From a bacterium (lineage in GTDB: Bacteria; Planctomycetota; UBA1135; UBA2386), in NCBI GenBank assembly GCA_024743115.1, contig JANSXC010000005.1:248001-312000 (forward strand): a stretch of DNA of 64,000 nucleotides. The letters are read 5' to 3'. The notes beneath the pieces are model-generated. The model worked only from the letters and a program-made list of their open reading frames with translations. It did not search any database and was not told the origin of the DNA. This document shows, in pieces, positions 8,908 through 19,170 of the stretch (positions are counted from its first letter, which is position 1; the number at the start of each line of letters is the position of its first letter). Both the position numbers and the translations under genes were made by a program.

Positions 8908-10497
8908 TCAGCGACGCTTGCCCGGCAATCCCGCGAGACCGATCGGCTTGCGCCCGGTCGGCGCGGTGCGACCGCCTTCACGCCGCGTCAACTCGGTGAG
9001 CAGCGACTGCATCCGCACCCGGCGATCGGCCTGCTCGAAGTAGAGGTTCTCGGTCTCCCCGGGATCGCTTGCGAGGTCGTAGAGCTGCCCTTTCGCCTCC
9101 GGGAGCGGCGCCGGCCCCGCAAACTGCTTCATCGCACCGCGATCGTAGCGGTTGCCGCCAGATCCCATGTGAGCGAGATACTTCCAGCTCCCCTGCCGCA
9201 ACTGAAACTCGCCGCGGAAGCTCTGCGTCAGCATGTGAGGGCGCACGGGATCGTCGTCATCCTGCATCCCGACCAACACGGGAAGTAGATCGAAGCTGTC
9301 GACCGCGACGTGATCGGGCAGCTCGTAGCCAACGAGTGACGCGACCGTCGCGAAGATGTCCGTCGTGTTCGCGAGCTGCGTCGTCACGCGACCTGCCGGA
9401 ATGCGTCCGGGCCAGCGTGCGAGGAACGGCACGCGGTGGCCCCCCTCCCAACCGTCGCGCTTCATGCCGCGCAGCCCACCCGCCGCGTCGTGATTGTGGT
9501 CCTGCCGCATCCAGATCGTGTGCAGCGTCTCCGGACCGTTGTCGGAGTTGAACAGGACGAGCGTGTTGTCGTCGATCCCGAGCGAAGCGAGTGTGTCGAG
9601 CACGCGCCCGGTCAACTCGTCGAGCTGGCGTACGAAGTCGCCACGCGCGCCAGCCTTCGTCTTCCCCAGGTACTCGGGCCCGGGGAGCACCGGCGCATGA
9701 CAGATCTGCGTCGAAAGCACGAGGAAGAACGGTTGCTCGGGCGCGCGCTCGCGATGCGCCGTCATGAACGCGATCGCCTTGTCACAGAACATCACGTCGA
9801 CGTCGACGAAACGGTAGCCCTCCGCCATCCAACCCTCGTCATTGTCCCAGCGCCATTTGCCGCCGGGGTTCGGCAGGTTCGTGCGGCGATGGCGCCGATC
9901 GGCGGGCACGGGCACGAGCCCGTTCTCGATGTAGACGTAGAGTGGGTCCGTCGTCGGACAGTTCGGCGTCACGAACGATTCATCGAACCCACGGGCATTG
10001 GGCCCGTCGACGAGTGGCGTGCTCTTCTCGTAGTCGATCAGCAGCGAGTTCTTGAAGCCGCCACCGAGGCGCTTGCCGTCCTCGTCGAGCCACGTGAGCC
10101 CGACGTGCCACTTGCCGAACACCGCGGTGCGGTAGCCCTGCCGCCGCAGCATCTCCGCGATCGTGAGCTGCCCGGGCGCGAGATAGCTCGGCCCACCGGG
10201 CCCTTCGAACGCGGTCGATCGCCGCCCGGTGCGACAGACCTGCTGCCCGGAATAGAGCCCATAGCGCGACGGCGAACAGACGGTCGACGGACTGTGTGCG
10301 TCGACGAACCGGATGCCCTCCGCCGCCATCCGATCGAGCCGCGGCGTCTCGTACGCAGCCGCTTCGTTGTAGCAGGACAGGTCACCGTAACCGAGGTCAT
10401 CCGCGTAGATGACGACCACGTTCGGGAGCTCCTGGGCCGCCAGGGGCGCCCACAGCCCTGCGATACCCAACGCCAGTGTGATTCGTTGCAAGAACAT
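8908..10497 (-). CDS. Secreted arylsulfatase-type sulfatase
   Basis: The product is 529 residues from the ATG at 10497 (a TTG six bases earlier is possible). A signal peptide (residues 5-22, cleavage near AAQE) is followed by NVVVIYADDLGYGD, the metal-binding start of the sulfatase fold. CSPSR begins at Cys74, the C-x-P-S-R signature in which Cys is converted to formylglycine by a maturation enzyme not encoded here. Further metal and substrate segments (GKWHVGL near 130, NSDNGPE near 320) are present. It should hydrolyse sulfate esters in the periplasm or outside. The esterase-like gene ends 12 bp upstream, so the two are likely co-transcribed. Confidence 0.93.
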   Translation of the reverse strand: MFLQRITLALGIAGLWAPLAAQELPNVVVIYADDLGYGDLSCYNEAAAYETPRLDRMAAEGIRFVDAHSPSTVCSPSRYGLYSGQQVCRTGRRSTAFEGPGGPSYLAPGQLTIAEMLRRQGYRTAVFGKWHVGLTWLDEDGKRLGGGFKNSLLIDYEKSTPLVDGPNARGFDESFVTPNCPTTDPLYVYIENGLVPVPADRRHRRTNLPNPGGKWRWDNDEGWMAEGYRFVDVDVMFCDKAIAFMTAHRERAPEQPFFLVLSTQICHAPVLPGPEYLGKTKAGARGDFVRQLDELTGRVLDTLASLGIDDNTLVLFNSDNGPETLHTIWMRQDHNHDAAGGLRGMKRDGWEGGHRVPFLARWPGRIPAGRVTTQLANTTDIFATVASLVGYELPDHVAVDSFDLLPVLVGMQDDDDPVRPHMLTQSFRGEFQLRQGSWKYLAHMGSGGNRYDRGAMKQFAGPAPLPEAKGQLYDLASDPGETENLYFEQADRRVRMQSLLTELTRREGGRTAPTGRKPIGLAGLPGKRR

Positions 10498-10509
10498 GCC
10501 CAAATCGCG

Positions 10510-11877
10510 TCAGCGAAACCGCCGGCTGACTTTGTCGAATGCTTTGCGGCCCTTCTTGCGGGCATCGAGCACGGCCGGGACGACGGCCTTGTAGGCCTTG
10601 AGGTCCTTCTTGCCGATCCCGGCCTTCTTGCCGGCCTTCGCCCACTCATCGAGGCTGCCGAGCATGCGTTCATTGAACGACGCCCGCGCGAGGAAGCCTT
10701 CTTCGAGCAGTTTGACACCGGAACCGAACGCTACCGCCGGCTTCTTCTCGCGGTTCTTCCAGAACGCCCGCGAGTGCTTGCTGGCCGCCTTGTCATGCGC
10801 GCCGAGTGTCTTCTCCATCGCGGCAACCAGCTCGTCGCGCTCGGGCACCCCATCGAAGTGCCGTAAGAACAACGGGACGTGCCCCATCCACGGCTTACTC
10901 GTGAGTTTCTTGCCCTTCTTACCCATCGCCTTGGAGAGCTGCTGCGCATGCTTCGTGGCGCACTCCCGCACCTCGTCGAGCGCTGCGGCCGCACGCTTCT
11001 TGACGGCGGCGTCGACACCCTCCATCTCGACCGCGCGCTTGCTGACCTGATAGAGCGCAACAGGATCGACGACACCCTTGACGCCCTCGAGCGACTCGAA
11101 AGCAACGCTCAGGCGACCGGGGTCCGTCGTCGTCATCCCTTCACACCACGCGAGCTGCTGCTCCGTGTTCGGTTGGCTCGGCCAATGGTTCCAGCCGTCG
11201 AGACTGCGCAGCCGCACCATCGGATACTTCGCTTCGCGATAGGCTTCGAGCCCGCCGACGCTCTGGCCATAGGGCACGACCGGGTCCGCGGTACCGTGCA
11301 TGAGCACGACAGCCTGGTGGTGGTGCTTCTTCGTCATCCGGGTCCCCATCCAGACGCCGCTCGCCTGCCCGACGACACCCTGCACGTCTTCCGGATAGGC
11401 ACCCGCGTAGAAGAACGAGAAGAAGCTGCCCTGGCTGTGGCCGTAGAGGAACGTCGCGCGGATCTTGAACTTCTGCTTCAGCTCTTCGTGCAGGTTGTGC
11501 AGGCGTTCGAGATCATCCTTTCCCTGCAGGAAGTTGAATCCGCTGCCGCCGTTCGAGGTCGTACCGTCCGGTGAGACGACGAGATCGTTGGCGCGGAACT
11601 GACCGGCCTTGTGGTTCGCGAATCCCCAACGGCGGTCGAGATTCGACCCGTGCAGGATGAAGGTCAGATTGATGCCGACCTCGGGGTCATGGTCCTTCGG
11701 CAAGAAGTACTGATAGCGCAGTTCCTCGGAACTCTGCCACTCGTAGACCTTGCCGGTCGTCGAGGGCCCGGGCTCCTTCTCCGGTGCTTGCGCGACCAGC
11801 GACGCCGCGGCCATTGACACCACGGCCAGTGACGTCGCGATCCGGGTGGGGACCACAGTGCGTGCGGTTGCAGCCAT
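10510..11877 (-). CDS. Secreted alpha/beta-hydrolase, esterase/PHB-depolymerase-like, with Lys-rich tail
   Basis: The product is 455 residues with a signal peptide (about 1-30). The hydrolase core includes LTFILHGSNLDRR for the oxyanion region, GHSQGS with the nucleophile Ser, HGTADPVVP for the acid loop and a late GWNHWP that can supply the His, as in feruloyl-esterase or polyhydroxybutyrate-depolymerase-like enzymes. The last 190 residues are helical and very rich in Lys and Ala, unlike typical esterases and of unknown role. It ends 12 bp before the sulfatase, suggesting joint removal of ester and sulfate groups from a polymer; the link is inference. Confidence 0.78.
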   Translation of the reverse strand: MAATARTVVPTRIATSLAVVSMAAASLVAQAPEKEPGPSTTGKVYEWQSSEELRYQYFLPKDHDPEVGINLTFILHGSNLDRRWGFANHKAGQFRANDLVVSPDGTTSNGGSGFNFLQGKDDLERLHNLHEELKQKFKIRATFLYGHSQGSFFSFFYAGAYPEDVQGVVGQASGVWMGTRMTKKHHHQAVVLMHGTADPVVPYGQSVGGLEAYREAKYPMVRLRSLDGWNHWPSQPNTEQQLAWCEGMTTTDPGRLSVAFESLEGVKGVVDPVALYQVSKRAVEMEGVDAAVKKRAAAALDEVRECATKHAQQLSKAMGKKGKKLTSKPWMGHVPLFLRHFDGVPERDELVAAMEKTLGAHDKAASKHSRAFWKNREKKPAVAFGSGVKLLEEGFLARASFNERMLGSLDEWAKAGKKAGIGKKDLKAYKAVVPAVLDARKKGRKAFDKVSRRFR

Positions 11878-11937
11878 AGGCCGCCAGCCTATCGCATCGG
11901 GGCCGCTGCTGCCGCGCCCGCTCGGCCGTTCTCGACT

Positions 11938-14538
11938 TCAGTCGTTCTTGAACGCCGGATGCTTCTTGTCGCCACCGGCCACGAGATAGGCGATCAGATC
12001 CTTCAGCTCGTCCGCGTTCATCATGTTGATCGTCCCGGTCGGCATCATCGAGAGATGCGACGGCTCCACGCTTGCGACCTTCGCCGCAGGCCGTTTCGTG
12101 ACATGGGAGAAGTCGTACGGATCAGGCGCCACTGCGATCTCCTTGTCGTCATGATAGATGATCCGGCCATACAGCCGTTCGCCGTCGTCGAACACGATCG
12201 AACTCGCGCGGTATTGCTCGGACACGGAGTCACTCGGGTCACAGATCGCAACGAGGATGTCGCGCGACGAGTAGCGACTCCCGACCGAGCCGAGATCGGG
12301 CCCCGAGTAGCCGCCCTCACCCTCGATCCGATGACAGGCGATGCACCTGCCCGCAGCAAACATACGCTTACCATTGTCGTAGTCGCGACCCGTCAGCCCG
12401 TCTGCAACGAGCACGCGGGCTGACTCAACGGTCCACGCCACCGGCGGACCACTCGGGGTCGGCAGCTTCGCCAGATCGACCGTGGTTACCTCACCGAGCA
12501 ACCATGCGATCGCCGCCGCTTCGGCTGGGGGCAGGTGCGCGATCGCATCGTCGCGAATCGCGCGGATGTAGCCCGCGAAACTCTTGCCGCCGCTCTTCTC
12601 GAGCGTGTTCTTGAGCCAGCCGAAATAGAACTTGCGGTCCGCGAGTTCCCAGCCGGCCTGAACCCGCCGCAAGCAGTAGGCGTACCAGATGTTCTGCCCA
12701 TTGGGCGTGTTGGCCATCGTCTCGAGGATGGCTTTGCCGTACTCGTGCCGCGTGAGCATCTCGGCGTCGTAGGCGAGCGACTTCGTCTGCGTCACCCTCA
12801 TCAACGCAATCGTCTTGCCGACGACGGTCGGCGATTCGATGTAGCTCAGCAACCGGCACAACTCGGTATCGAGCGCGTCGTCACCCGCCGGGTAGAACGG
12901 ATCGAGCCGCGCCGCGATCGCCGCCTTCTCGCCAGGCGTCGGCGATCCGAGCCGTATCGCACAGAGCGAGTAGGCTCTCAGCAGCGCGAGCTTGTCGACC
13001 CGATCCAGCGCAGCGAAATCGATCGCCCCCAGCTTCGCGAAGACGCGGCGCGCGACATCCTCCGGGCCGTGCCGGCATAGGGCAATGACCGCGCGAATCG
13101 CGGCACGCGGGTCGGATTCGTCGAACACGCGATCTCGCCAATGCACCAGTTCCTGGTTTTCGATCGCGAGGCGCGCCGCATAGCGAATGCCGCGATCCGC
13201 GTGGCCGAGATGCTGCCACGCCCGCTCGACCGCCGCCGCCCCACCCTTGCCGGCGTCGTGAAACTGTTCGAGCGTGCGGCGCAGATCACGAAGCGGCTGC
13301 TTTGCTGCGAGCTGTCGGGTCTTGCCGCTCACCGACTGGCCGGTGTAGCGCACGCGATAGAGCTTCGAAGCCGTATTCCGACCGCCGACGACGAAGTACA
13401 TGTGACCGTCGGGACCGAACCGCATCGCGGCGATGTTCAGCGGCGTGCCGCTCAGGAACTCCTGCTTCCTGCCCGTGTAACTCGAACCGTCCTCCTCGAG
13501 TTCGACGGTGTAGATCGTTCCGAACGTCCAATCACAGAGGAACAGGTCGTCCTGGTACTCGGCCGGGAAGTTGCTGTGATGTCCGAAGCTCATCCCCGTC
13601 GGCGACCCCGGTCCAATGTCGATCACCGAGCCGTTGCTGTCGGCGAAGTAGTCCGGCCACTTGGCCGACCCGGTGCGCCAGCCGAACTCTGCCGCACTCG
13701 TCACGTGATTCACGCGGGTCGGCCGATACCACGGACTGCCGATATCGAACTCGAGATCCGAGTCGTAGGTGAACATCTCGCCCTCGCGATTGATCGCGAG
13801 GTCGACGGCGTTCCGCAGACCCGAGGCGACCATCGTCCAGTCCTCGCCGTCGGGCGACATCCGGCAAATCCAGCCGCCCGGCGCCTTGATGCTGGTCGCG
13901 TGGCCCTGGGGGTCGGGCAATGGCGACAACAGCGCATCCTTGCCCCAGACGGGCGGCTGCAGGCTCGTGACGCCTTCAGGCACGCGCGAGTGGTTGCCGG
14001 AAATCAGATACAAGCCGGTGCCATCCGCCGTCTTCACGATCGAGTGTGCTGAGTGCTCCCAACCGACGTACAGCTTCTTCAGCAGCGTGAACTCGTCGTA
14101 CGTGTCGTCACCATCGGTATCGCGAATGCGATAGAAGCCCTTCATCGACGACATGTAGAGGCTGTCGAATGCATAGAGGAAGCCGAGCGCGCCGCCGACG
14201 GTCCGCCGCCCCCAAGCGACGGGCTCCCAGGGGAAACCGGCGAGACTCTCGACGTGGATCTTCGCCCCCGGATCATCCTCGCGCGGCAGAGTGACCCGAA
14301 ACACGCCCTTGTCGTCCTGATCGGACACGATGAGCCGCCCCTTCGGATCGAACGCCATCGCGACCCAGGAGCCCTGTGACTCGGGCACCTCGTAGAGCAG
14401 TTCGACATCGAAGTCCTGGCGCAACCTGATCCGAGTATCGGGGTCGACGATCAGGCCATTTGAAGTCGGCGCCTCGACGCCACAGCCGTGCGAGGTCAGC
14501 ACGAGAACAACGAGCAGGATGGCAGCGGGCGTCTTCAT
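11938..14538 (-). CDS. PVC-type haem-binding beta-propeller lipoprotein with c-type cytochrome domain
   Basis: The product is 866 residues from the ATG at 14538, where a lipoprotein signal (LVLTSHGC) begins the mature protein at a Cys. Residues 40-420 look like a beta-propeller of the glucose/sorbosone dehydrogenase type (GRLIVSDQDDKGVFRV, DGEDWTMVASGLRNAVDLA). A helical HEAT-like part follows at about 440-680. The C-terminus has one c-type haem site, CIACH at 732-736, with MMPTGT near 830 as likely Met ligand region. This layout is very common in Planctomycetota and Verrucomicrobiota and is thought to oxidise sugars or related compounds in the periplasm. The in-frame extension upstream of 14538 overlaps the divergent promoter and was rejected. 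Confidence 0.9.
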   Translation of the reverse strand: MKTPAAILLVVLVLTSHGCGVEAPTSNGLIVDPDTRIRLRQDFDVELLYEVPESQGSWVAMAFDPKGRLIVSDQDDKGVFRVTLPREDDPGAKIHVESLAGFPWEPVAWGRRTVGGALGFLYAFDSLYMSSMKGFYRIRDTDGDDTYDEFTLLKKLYVGWEHSAHSIVKTADGTGLYLISGNHSRVPEGVTSLQPPVWGKDALLSPLPDPQGHATSIKAPGGWICRMSPDGEDWTMVASGLRNAVDLAINREGEMFTYDSDLEFDIGSPWYRPTRVNHVTSAAEFGWRTGSAKWPDYFADSNGSVIDIGPGSPTGMSFGHHSNFPAEYQDDLFLCDWTFGTIYTVELEEDGSSYTGRKQEFLSGTPLNIAAMRFGPDGHMYFVVGGRNTASKLYRVRYTGQSVSGKTRQLAAKQPLRDLRRTLEQFHDAGKGGAAAVERAWQHLGHADRGIRYAARLAIENQELVHWRDRVFDESDPRAAIRAVIALCRHGPEDVARRVFAKLGAIDFAALDRVDKLALLRAYSLCAIRLGSPTPGEKAAIAARLDPFYPAGDDALDTELCRLLSYIESPTVVGKTIALMRVTQTKSLAYDAEMLTRHEYGKAILETMANTPNGQNIWYAYCLRRVQAGWELADRKFYFGWLKNTLEKSGGKSFAGYIRAIRDDAIAHLPPAEAAAIAWLLGEVTTVDLAKLPTPSGPPVAWTVESARVLVADGLTGRDYDNGKRMFAAGRCIACHRIEGEGGYSGPDLGSVGSRYSSRDILVAICDPSDSVSEQYRASSIVFDDGERLYGRIIYHDDKEIAVAPDPYDFSHVTKRPAAKVASVEPSHLSMMPTGTINMMNADELKDLIAYLVAGGDKKHPAFKND

Positions 14539-14636
14539 GGGTCGTAGATCGGGAGCGTACGCGAAGTCGGCCCGGGCATGCCAGGAACACCGAACGCCAG
14601 CCGGCAACCAGCCACCCTCGCCGTTATCCTCTGGCA

Positions 14637-15326
14637 GTGACCGCCGACAACAACGAAACATGCTGGACGGTGCTTCGCTCGGCTGCCGGAGGCGATACGG
14701 CCGCACGATCATTGTTTGCGCGCCAATACTCGGGGCCGATCCGCGCGTATCTCCAGCATCGTTGGCGCGGCAACGTGCTGTCGCACGACGTCGAAGACGC
14801 CTCCCAGGAAGTATTCATCGAGGCCTTGAAACCCGGCGGTGCACTCGCGCGCGGGGATCGGCGCCGCGGTGATTTCCGCAGCTTGCTCTACGGGGTCACA
14901 CGCAACGTGGCTCGCCGCTTTGAAGAGCGTGCAGGCCGGGCGCAGGCCCGCCGCCCCGAGGACAGCGTCTATCTCGACGAGCTCCCGGATCGCGCCGCTG
15001 CGCTCTCCGCGTTTTTCGACCAGGAATGGGCCAGGTCGCTCATGCTCGAAGCCGTCCAGCGCTTCGAACGCGCCGCCACCATGGGTGACGAGACTTCGCA
15101 ACGCCGGTTTCGCGTGCTGCAGATGCGGCACGACGACGGCCTCGCCGTGCGTGAGATCGCCGCAGCATTGGCCATTCCGGATGCGGCGACGATCCACAAC
15201 GACTACCGCCAGGCTCGACGTGAGTTCGCAGGCCATCTCCGCGCGGTAGTGGCTCACCACACCGGCGCGATGGGCAAAGCCATCGACGACGAGTGCCGAC
15301 GGCTGACCGCATTGCTCGCGACGTGA
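14637..15326 (+). CDS. Sigma-70 family (ECF-like) sigma factor
   Basis: The product is 229 residues if it starts at the GTG at 14637, which places VTADNNETCW directly before the conserved part; the longer open frame upstream overlaps the divergent lipoprotein gene. Region 2 shows RSLFARQYSGPIRAYLQ and VEDASQEVFIEAL, and FRSLLYGVTRNVARRF ends it; region 4 shows RHDDGLAVREIAAAL, a short helix-turn-helix. It is slightly longer than usual ECF factors, as in the planctomycete groups whose gene neighbours are Ser/Thr kinases. Indeed a kinase-TPR gene starts 114 bp downstream on the same strand, suggesting the pair forms one signalling unit. Confidence 0.82.
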   Translation: MTADNNETCWTVLRSAAGGDTAARSLFARQYSGPIRAYLQHRWRGNVLSHDVEDASQEVFIEALKPGGALARGDRRRGDFRSLLYGVTRNVARRFEERAGRAQARRPEDSVYLDELPDRAAALSAFFDQEWARSLMLEAVQRFERAATMGDETSQRRFRVLQMRHDDGLAVREIAAALAIPDAATIHNDYRQARREFAGHLRAVVAHHTGAMGKAIDDECRRLTALLAT

Positions 15327-15440
15327 CGCACGTGCGGTCGAAGGCCCGCCGCAGATACCGCAGAATCTCGGACTGAAAAGTGATTCGCGGCGGAACCAGC
15401 TTGCGAGACCCCCGCGCCACATGATGGGCAAGCCGACACC

Positions 15441-18400
15441 ATGACCGAGAACGACTCCAGCGCCGACCGCGCCGACGATGACCTGCCGAAGGACGACTCG
15501 TTCGACAGCACTCTCGATCGGGCACTCGCTGACGGATTCGCCGCGGCCCGAGCCGCAAACATCCCCCCCCAAGGCGATAGCGTGCTCGACCGAATCGGCG
15601 AGATCACCGGCAGCCGACCCAAGGTCTCGCTTCGCGACGCCGCCGCCGATCAGACGCCCATGCTGAAACCCTTGGCGCCGGCGGACACCAAGGACACGGG
15701 CAAGTACGTGATCCAGGGTGAACTCGGACGCGGTGGCGTCGGCGCCGTACACAAGGGTCACGATCAGGACCTGGGCCGCGATGTCGCGATGAAGTTCCTC
15801 CACGACAAGTATCGCGACGCACCCGAGATCCTGCACCGCTTCGTGGAGGAAGCCCAGATCGGTGGGCAGCTCCAGCACCCCGGGATCGTTCCGGTCTACG
15901 ACCTGGGAATGTCGAACGGCAAGCCGTTCTTCGCCATGAAACTCGTCAAGGGAGAAACGCTGGCGAAGAAGCTGCTCGATGCGGAGGCCACCAGCGGCGC
16001 GCGCCGCAAGCTGTTGACCGTCTTTGAAGACATCTGTCAGACGATGGCCTACGCCCACGCCCGCGGCGTCGTTCACCGCGACCTCAAGCCGTCGAACATC
16101 ATGATCGGCAGCTTCGGCGAGGTGCAGGTCGTCGACTGGGGCATGGGCAAGGTCCTGCAACAGGGCGGAGTGGCGGACGAACGCCGCGCGGCCGAGCAGC
16201 AGGAGAGCGCAAGCGTGGTCGAGACCGTGCGATCCAGTGGGCATGGCACACAGTCGGTGATGGGCTCCGTCATGGGCACACCGGCATACATGCCGCCAGA
16301 GCAGGCGCGTGGTGATGTCGCAGCCATGGACGAACGCAGCGATGTCTTCGCCCTGGGGGCCATCCTGTGCGAAATCCTGACCGGATCTCCGCCATACACC
16401 GGGGCGCAAGACGAGTTGATCGCCATGGCGGCGATGGCGCGACTGGACGACGCGAACCAACGGTTGAGCGCGTGTGATGCCGAGCCCGAGCTCATCGACC
16501 TCGCGAAGACCTGCCTGATGCCAGCCCCCGCAGCCCGCCCACGATCGGCTCAGGAAATCGCCACTGCGATTCAAGAGCATCTCGCGGCGCTCGAGTCGCG
16601 GGTTCACGACGCCCGGGTCGAGGCGGCGGAAGCAACGGTCCGCGCCGCAGCACTACGGCGCACCCAGAGACTCGGCGCCGCGCTCATCGGTGTATTCATC
16701 ATCGGACTGGCGACGACGCTGTGGTTCTGGCACCAGTCGGGCCTCGCAACCGAGCGCGCTGAGACCGAACTCGCACGTGCGGTCGAAACGAAGCAACTGC
16801 TCATCGGCATGCTCGAGGGCATCACGCCCGAGCAGGCTCGCGACGCGGACACGACCATCCTGCGCCAGATCCTCACGACCGCAACGCGGCGCATCGATGA
16901 CGGATCCGTACCGGACGAGCGCGTAGCGGCAGAACTGCAGTCCGTCGTCGCGACCGTCTATCGCAAGCTCGGCGAGCCGAAGACCGCGCTCCGCCACTCC
17001 CGTGCCGCAAGCGAAGCGCTGACCAGGCTCGTCGGACCGGAGGATCCCAAGACGATCGCGGCGTTGGCAAATCTGGCCATCACGTACAAGGACCTGAGCG
17101 AACACGGTAAGGCCGAAACCGTTGGCCGCGACGTACTCGCGAGGCTGCGGCGGATCGTGCCGGAGGATGACGATCGCGTTCTTCGTCAACGCGTCAGCCT
17201 CGGCGTCTTTCTCGCTGGCCAGGAACGGTTCTCGGAAGCAGAGCGTGAGTACGAGGCCGTCATCGAGACATGCGGCCGCGAATCGAAGAGCGACGACCCC
17301 GTCCTGTTCAACGCCCTGTCGAACCTCGGAGAACTTCACGCCCGCCGCGGATTCCACGAGCAAGCCGAGGACTACCTGCGACAGGCACTCGAAGGACTAC
17401 GCCGGATCCACGGCGCCGACCACCCGACCGTTGCGCTCTCGATGTCCAGCCTGGCTCGCGCCTGTACCACCAATCGTAAGTTCGACGAAGCCAAGGACCT
17501 CTACGACGCGGTGCTCGAGTTGCAGACCAAGTCGCTCGGTTCAGATCATCCGCGGCTTCTGATGACTCGGAGCAACCTGGCCACGTTGCTCGACCGGATG
17601 CACCGCCGAGCCGAAGCCGAAGTGCTCTACCGCGGCGTCCTGGAAGTCGTCGAGCGAACGATCGGTCCTAACAGCGAAGAGGCGTTGGGCGCACTGAGCA
17701 ACCTGGCATCCACCATTCTGCATCAGGATCGGCCAGCCGAGGCAGAACCCCTGTTCAAGCGAGCGTTGGAACTCAGCGAGCGCCGCGATGGTCGCGACTC
17801 CACCGGCACGCTACGCATTCTGGAGAACCTCTCCAACGTCTACCTTCATCAGGACCGGTCCCTCGAGGCAGTTTCCCTGATGGAGGACGCCGTCGGGCGC
17901 AGCGAGGCGCGCTGGGGCCAGGAAGACCCCGCCACGCTCAGGGCCCGCGCGCGACTCGCGTTCGCGTACGCGAGCGCCATGAAGTTCGCCGCGGCCGAAT
18001 CCTTGCTCGAGAAACTGATCCCCCAACAGGCCAGCGTCCTGGGGGAGCAAGGCCACGAAGCGCTCGATTCGATGCTCACGCTCGCCCGGGTCTACAAGGC
18101 TCAGCGAAAGACCGAGGAGTCCGTCGACCTGCTCGAAGACCTGCTCCAGCGACGCGAAACGAAGCACGGTTCCGATCACGCCGACCACGCGCGAGTCGCC
18201 TTGGAACTGGGACGTCTCTACATCGACCTGCGCCGGTTCGAAGAAGGCATCGCGACCCTGAGTCCGGCGATCCCCGTCTACAGAACGCGCGTCGGCCCGG
18301 GCGACCGGGACCTCGCACTCGCGGAAAGCTCACTTGGGTTGGCCCACATGCTGTCGAACGACGCCGAATCAGCAGTCGACCCGCTCGAATCGGCACTGCC

Positions 18401-19115
18401 TGTCATCCGACGGTTCGAGGGCAAGGACTCGCAGTTTGCGGCGGAGATCGCCACCAACCTCGCGAGCGCCTACCTGCAGACCGGCCGTCTCGAGGAGGCC
18501 GAACCGATGTTCCTGGAACAGATCGAGGCGCTCGAGTCGCACGGCGGCGTCGCCAATGCCGCGGGCGCCAGAACCAACCTCGGCAGCGTCTATCTGCGGA
18601 TGGAGCGCTTTGCGGATGCCGCACGCATGTTCGAAGCCAGCCTACCGGTCAAGCGCCGCTTCCTCGGCAACCATCATCCCTGGACCGGTTTCGCGGTCCA
18701 TGGCCTCGCGCTCGCCTATCGCGGACTGGGCCGCAACGAAGAGGCTCTGCCGCTGTTTCGTGAGCACCTCGAAGCCCAGATCGCTGCTGCCGATCGCTCC
18801 AACTCAACGCCCATGGCGGTGATCCAAACGGCACGCTTGCTCCTCACTCACCCAGTCGTCGAACTACGAGATCCGAAGCTGGCCGCGAGGCTCGCCGAGC
18901 ACGCCTGTGAAGACGGCGCTGCGCAAGAACACCCCCAACTCTACGCCTGGCTCGATACCTTGGCGCAGGCTCAGTCCGCCAACGGCGACGCGAAAGCCGC
19001 GTTCGCGTCGGCCCAGCGCGCAGTCGACCGATTGCCGACCGATGCACCGCCCGAGTCCGCGTCGGAGATCCGCAGCAGGCTCGAGGAGTATCGCGCCGCT
19101 GCAGAGCAGAAATAG
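15441..19115 (+). CDS. Membrane Ser/Thr protein kinase with large TPR tail
   Basis: The 1224-residue product has a disordered start (1-88), then a Hanks-type kinase domain (89-380): glycine loop [14 protein letters not shown], Lys118 in [12 protein letters not shown] at 212-219 with catalytic Asp214, and PPEQ at 285-288. The magnesium-binding DFG is DWG (232-234), seen in some active bacterial kinases. A short helical linker and one membrane segment (411-430) follow, so the kinase is cytoplasmic and the rest extracytoplasmic. Residues 450-1200 are about 15 tetratricopeptide repeats of the roughly 42-residue kinesin-light-chain type ([20 protein letters not shown]). It sits just downstream of a sigma factor gene that it may regulate. 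Confidence 0.93.
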   Translation: MTENDSSADRADDDLPKDDSFDSTLDRALADGFAAARAANIPPQGDSVLDRIGEITGSRPKVSLRDAAADQTPMLKPLAPADTKDTGKYVIQGELGRGGVGAVHKGHDQDLGRDVAMKFLHDKYRDAPEILHRFVEEAQIGGQLQHPGIVPVYDLGMSNGKPFFAMKLVKGETLAKKLLDAEATSGARRKLLTVFEDICQTMAYAHARGVVHRDLKPSNIMIGSFGEVQVVDWGMGKVLQQGGVADERRAAEQQESASVVETVRSSGHGTQSVMGSVMGTPAYMPPEQARGDVAAMDERSDVFALGAILCEILTGSPPYTGAQDELIAMAAMARLDDANQRLSACDAEPELIDLAKTCLMPAPAARPRSAQEIATAIQEHLAALESRVHDARVEAAEATVRAAALRRTQRLGAALIGVFIIGLATTLWFWHQSGLATERAETELARAVETKQLLIGMLEGITPEQARDADTTILRQILTTATRRIDDGSVPDERVAAELQSVVATVYRKLGEPKTALRHSRAASEALTRLVGPEDPKTIAALANLAITYKDLSEHGKAETVGRDVLARLRRIVPEDDDRVLRQRVSLGVFLAGQERFSEAEREYEAVIETCGRESKSDDPVLFNALSNLGELHARRGFHEQAEDYLRQALEGLRRIHGADHPTVALSMSSLARACTTNRKFDEAKDLYDAVLELQTKSLGSDHPRLLMTRSNLATLLDRMHRRAEAEVLYRGVLEVVERTIGPNSEEALGALSNLASTILHQDRPAEAEPLFKRALELSERRDGRDSTGTLRILENLSNVYLHQDRSLEAVSLMEDAVGRSEARWGQEDPATLRARARLAFAYASAMKFAAAESLLEKLIPQQASVLGEQGHEALDSMLTLARVYKAQRKTEESVDLLEDLLQRRETKHGSDHADHARVALELGRLYIDLRRFEEGIATLSPAIPVYRTRVGPGDRDLALAESSLGLAHMLSNDAESAVDPLESALPVIRRFEGKDSQFAAEIATNLASAYLQTGRLEEAEPMFLEQIEALESHGGVANAAGARTNLGSVYLRMERFADAARMFEASLPVKRRFLGNHHPWTGFAVHGLALAYRGLGRNEEALPLFREHLEAQIAAADRSNSTPMAVIQTARLLLTHPVVELRDPKLAARLAEHACEDGAAQEHPQLYAWLDTLAQAQSANGDAKAAFASAQRAVDRLPTDAPPESASEIRSRLEEYRAAAEQK

Positions 19116-19170
19116 GCGGCTCCGTCGAGCGGGGCCGCGATTCGTGCAGCTCCGAGCTACGCTGTCGCTC

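Noticed and set aside
9436..10866. 476-codon plus-strand frame opposite a sulfatase
   Set aside because: Shadow of a gene with signal peptide and CSPSR site.
14709..16607. 632-codon open frame on the minus strand opposite the sigma factor and kinase
   Set aside because: Antisense shadow of two clear genes; composition lacks recognisable motifs and the codon pattern mirrors the real frame.
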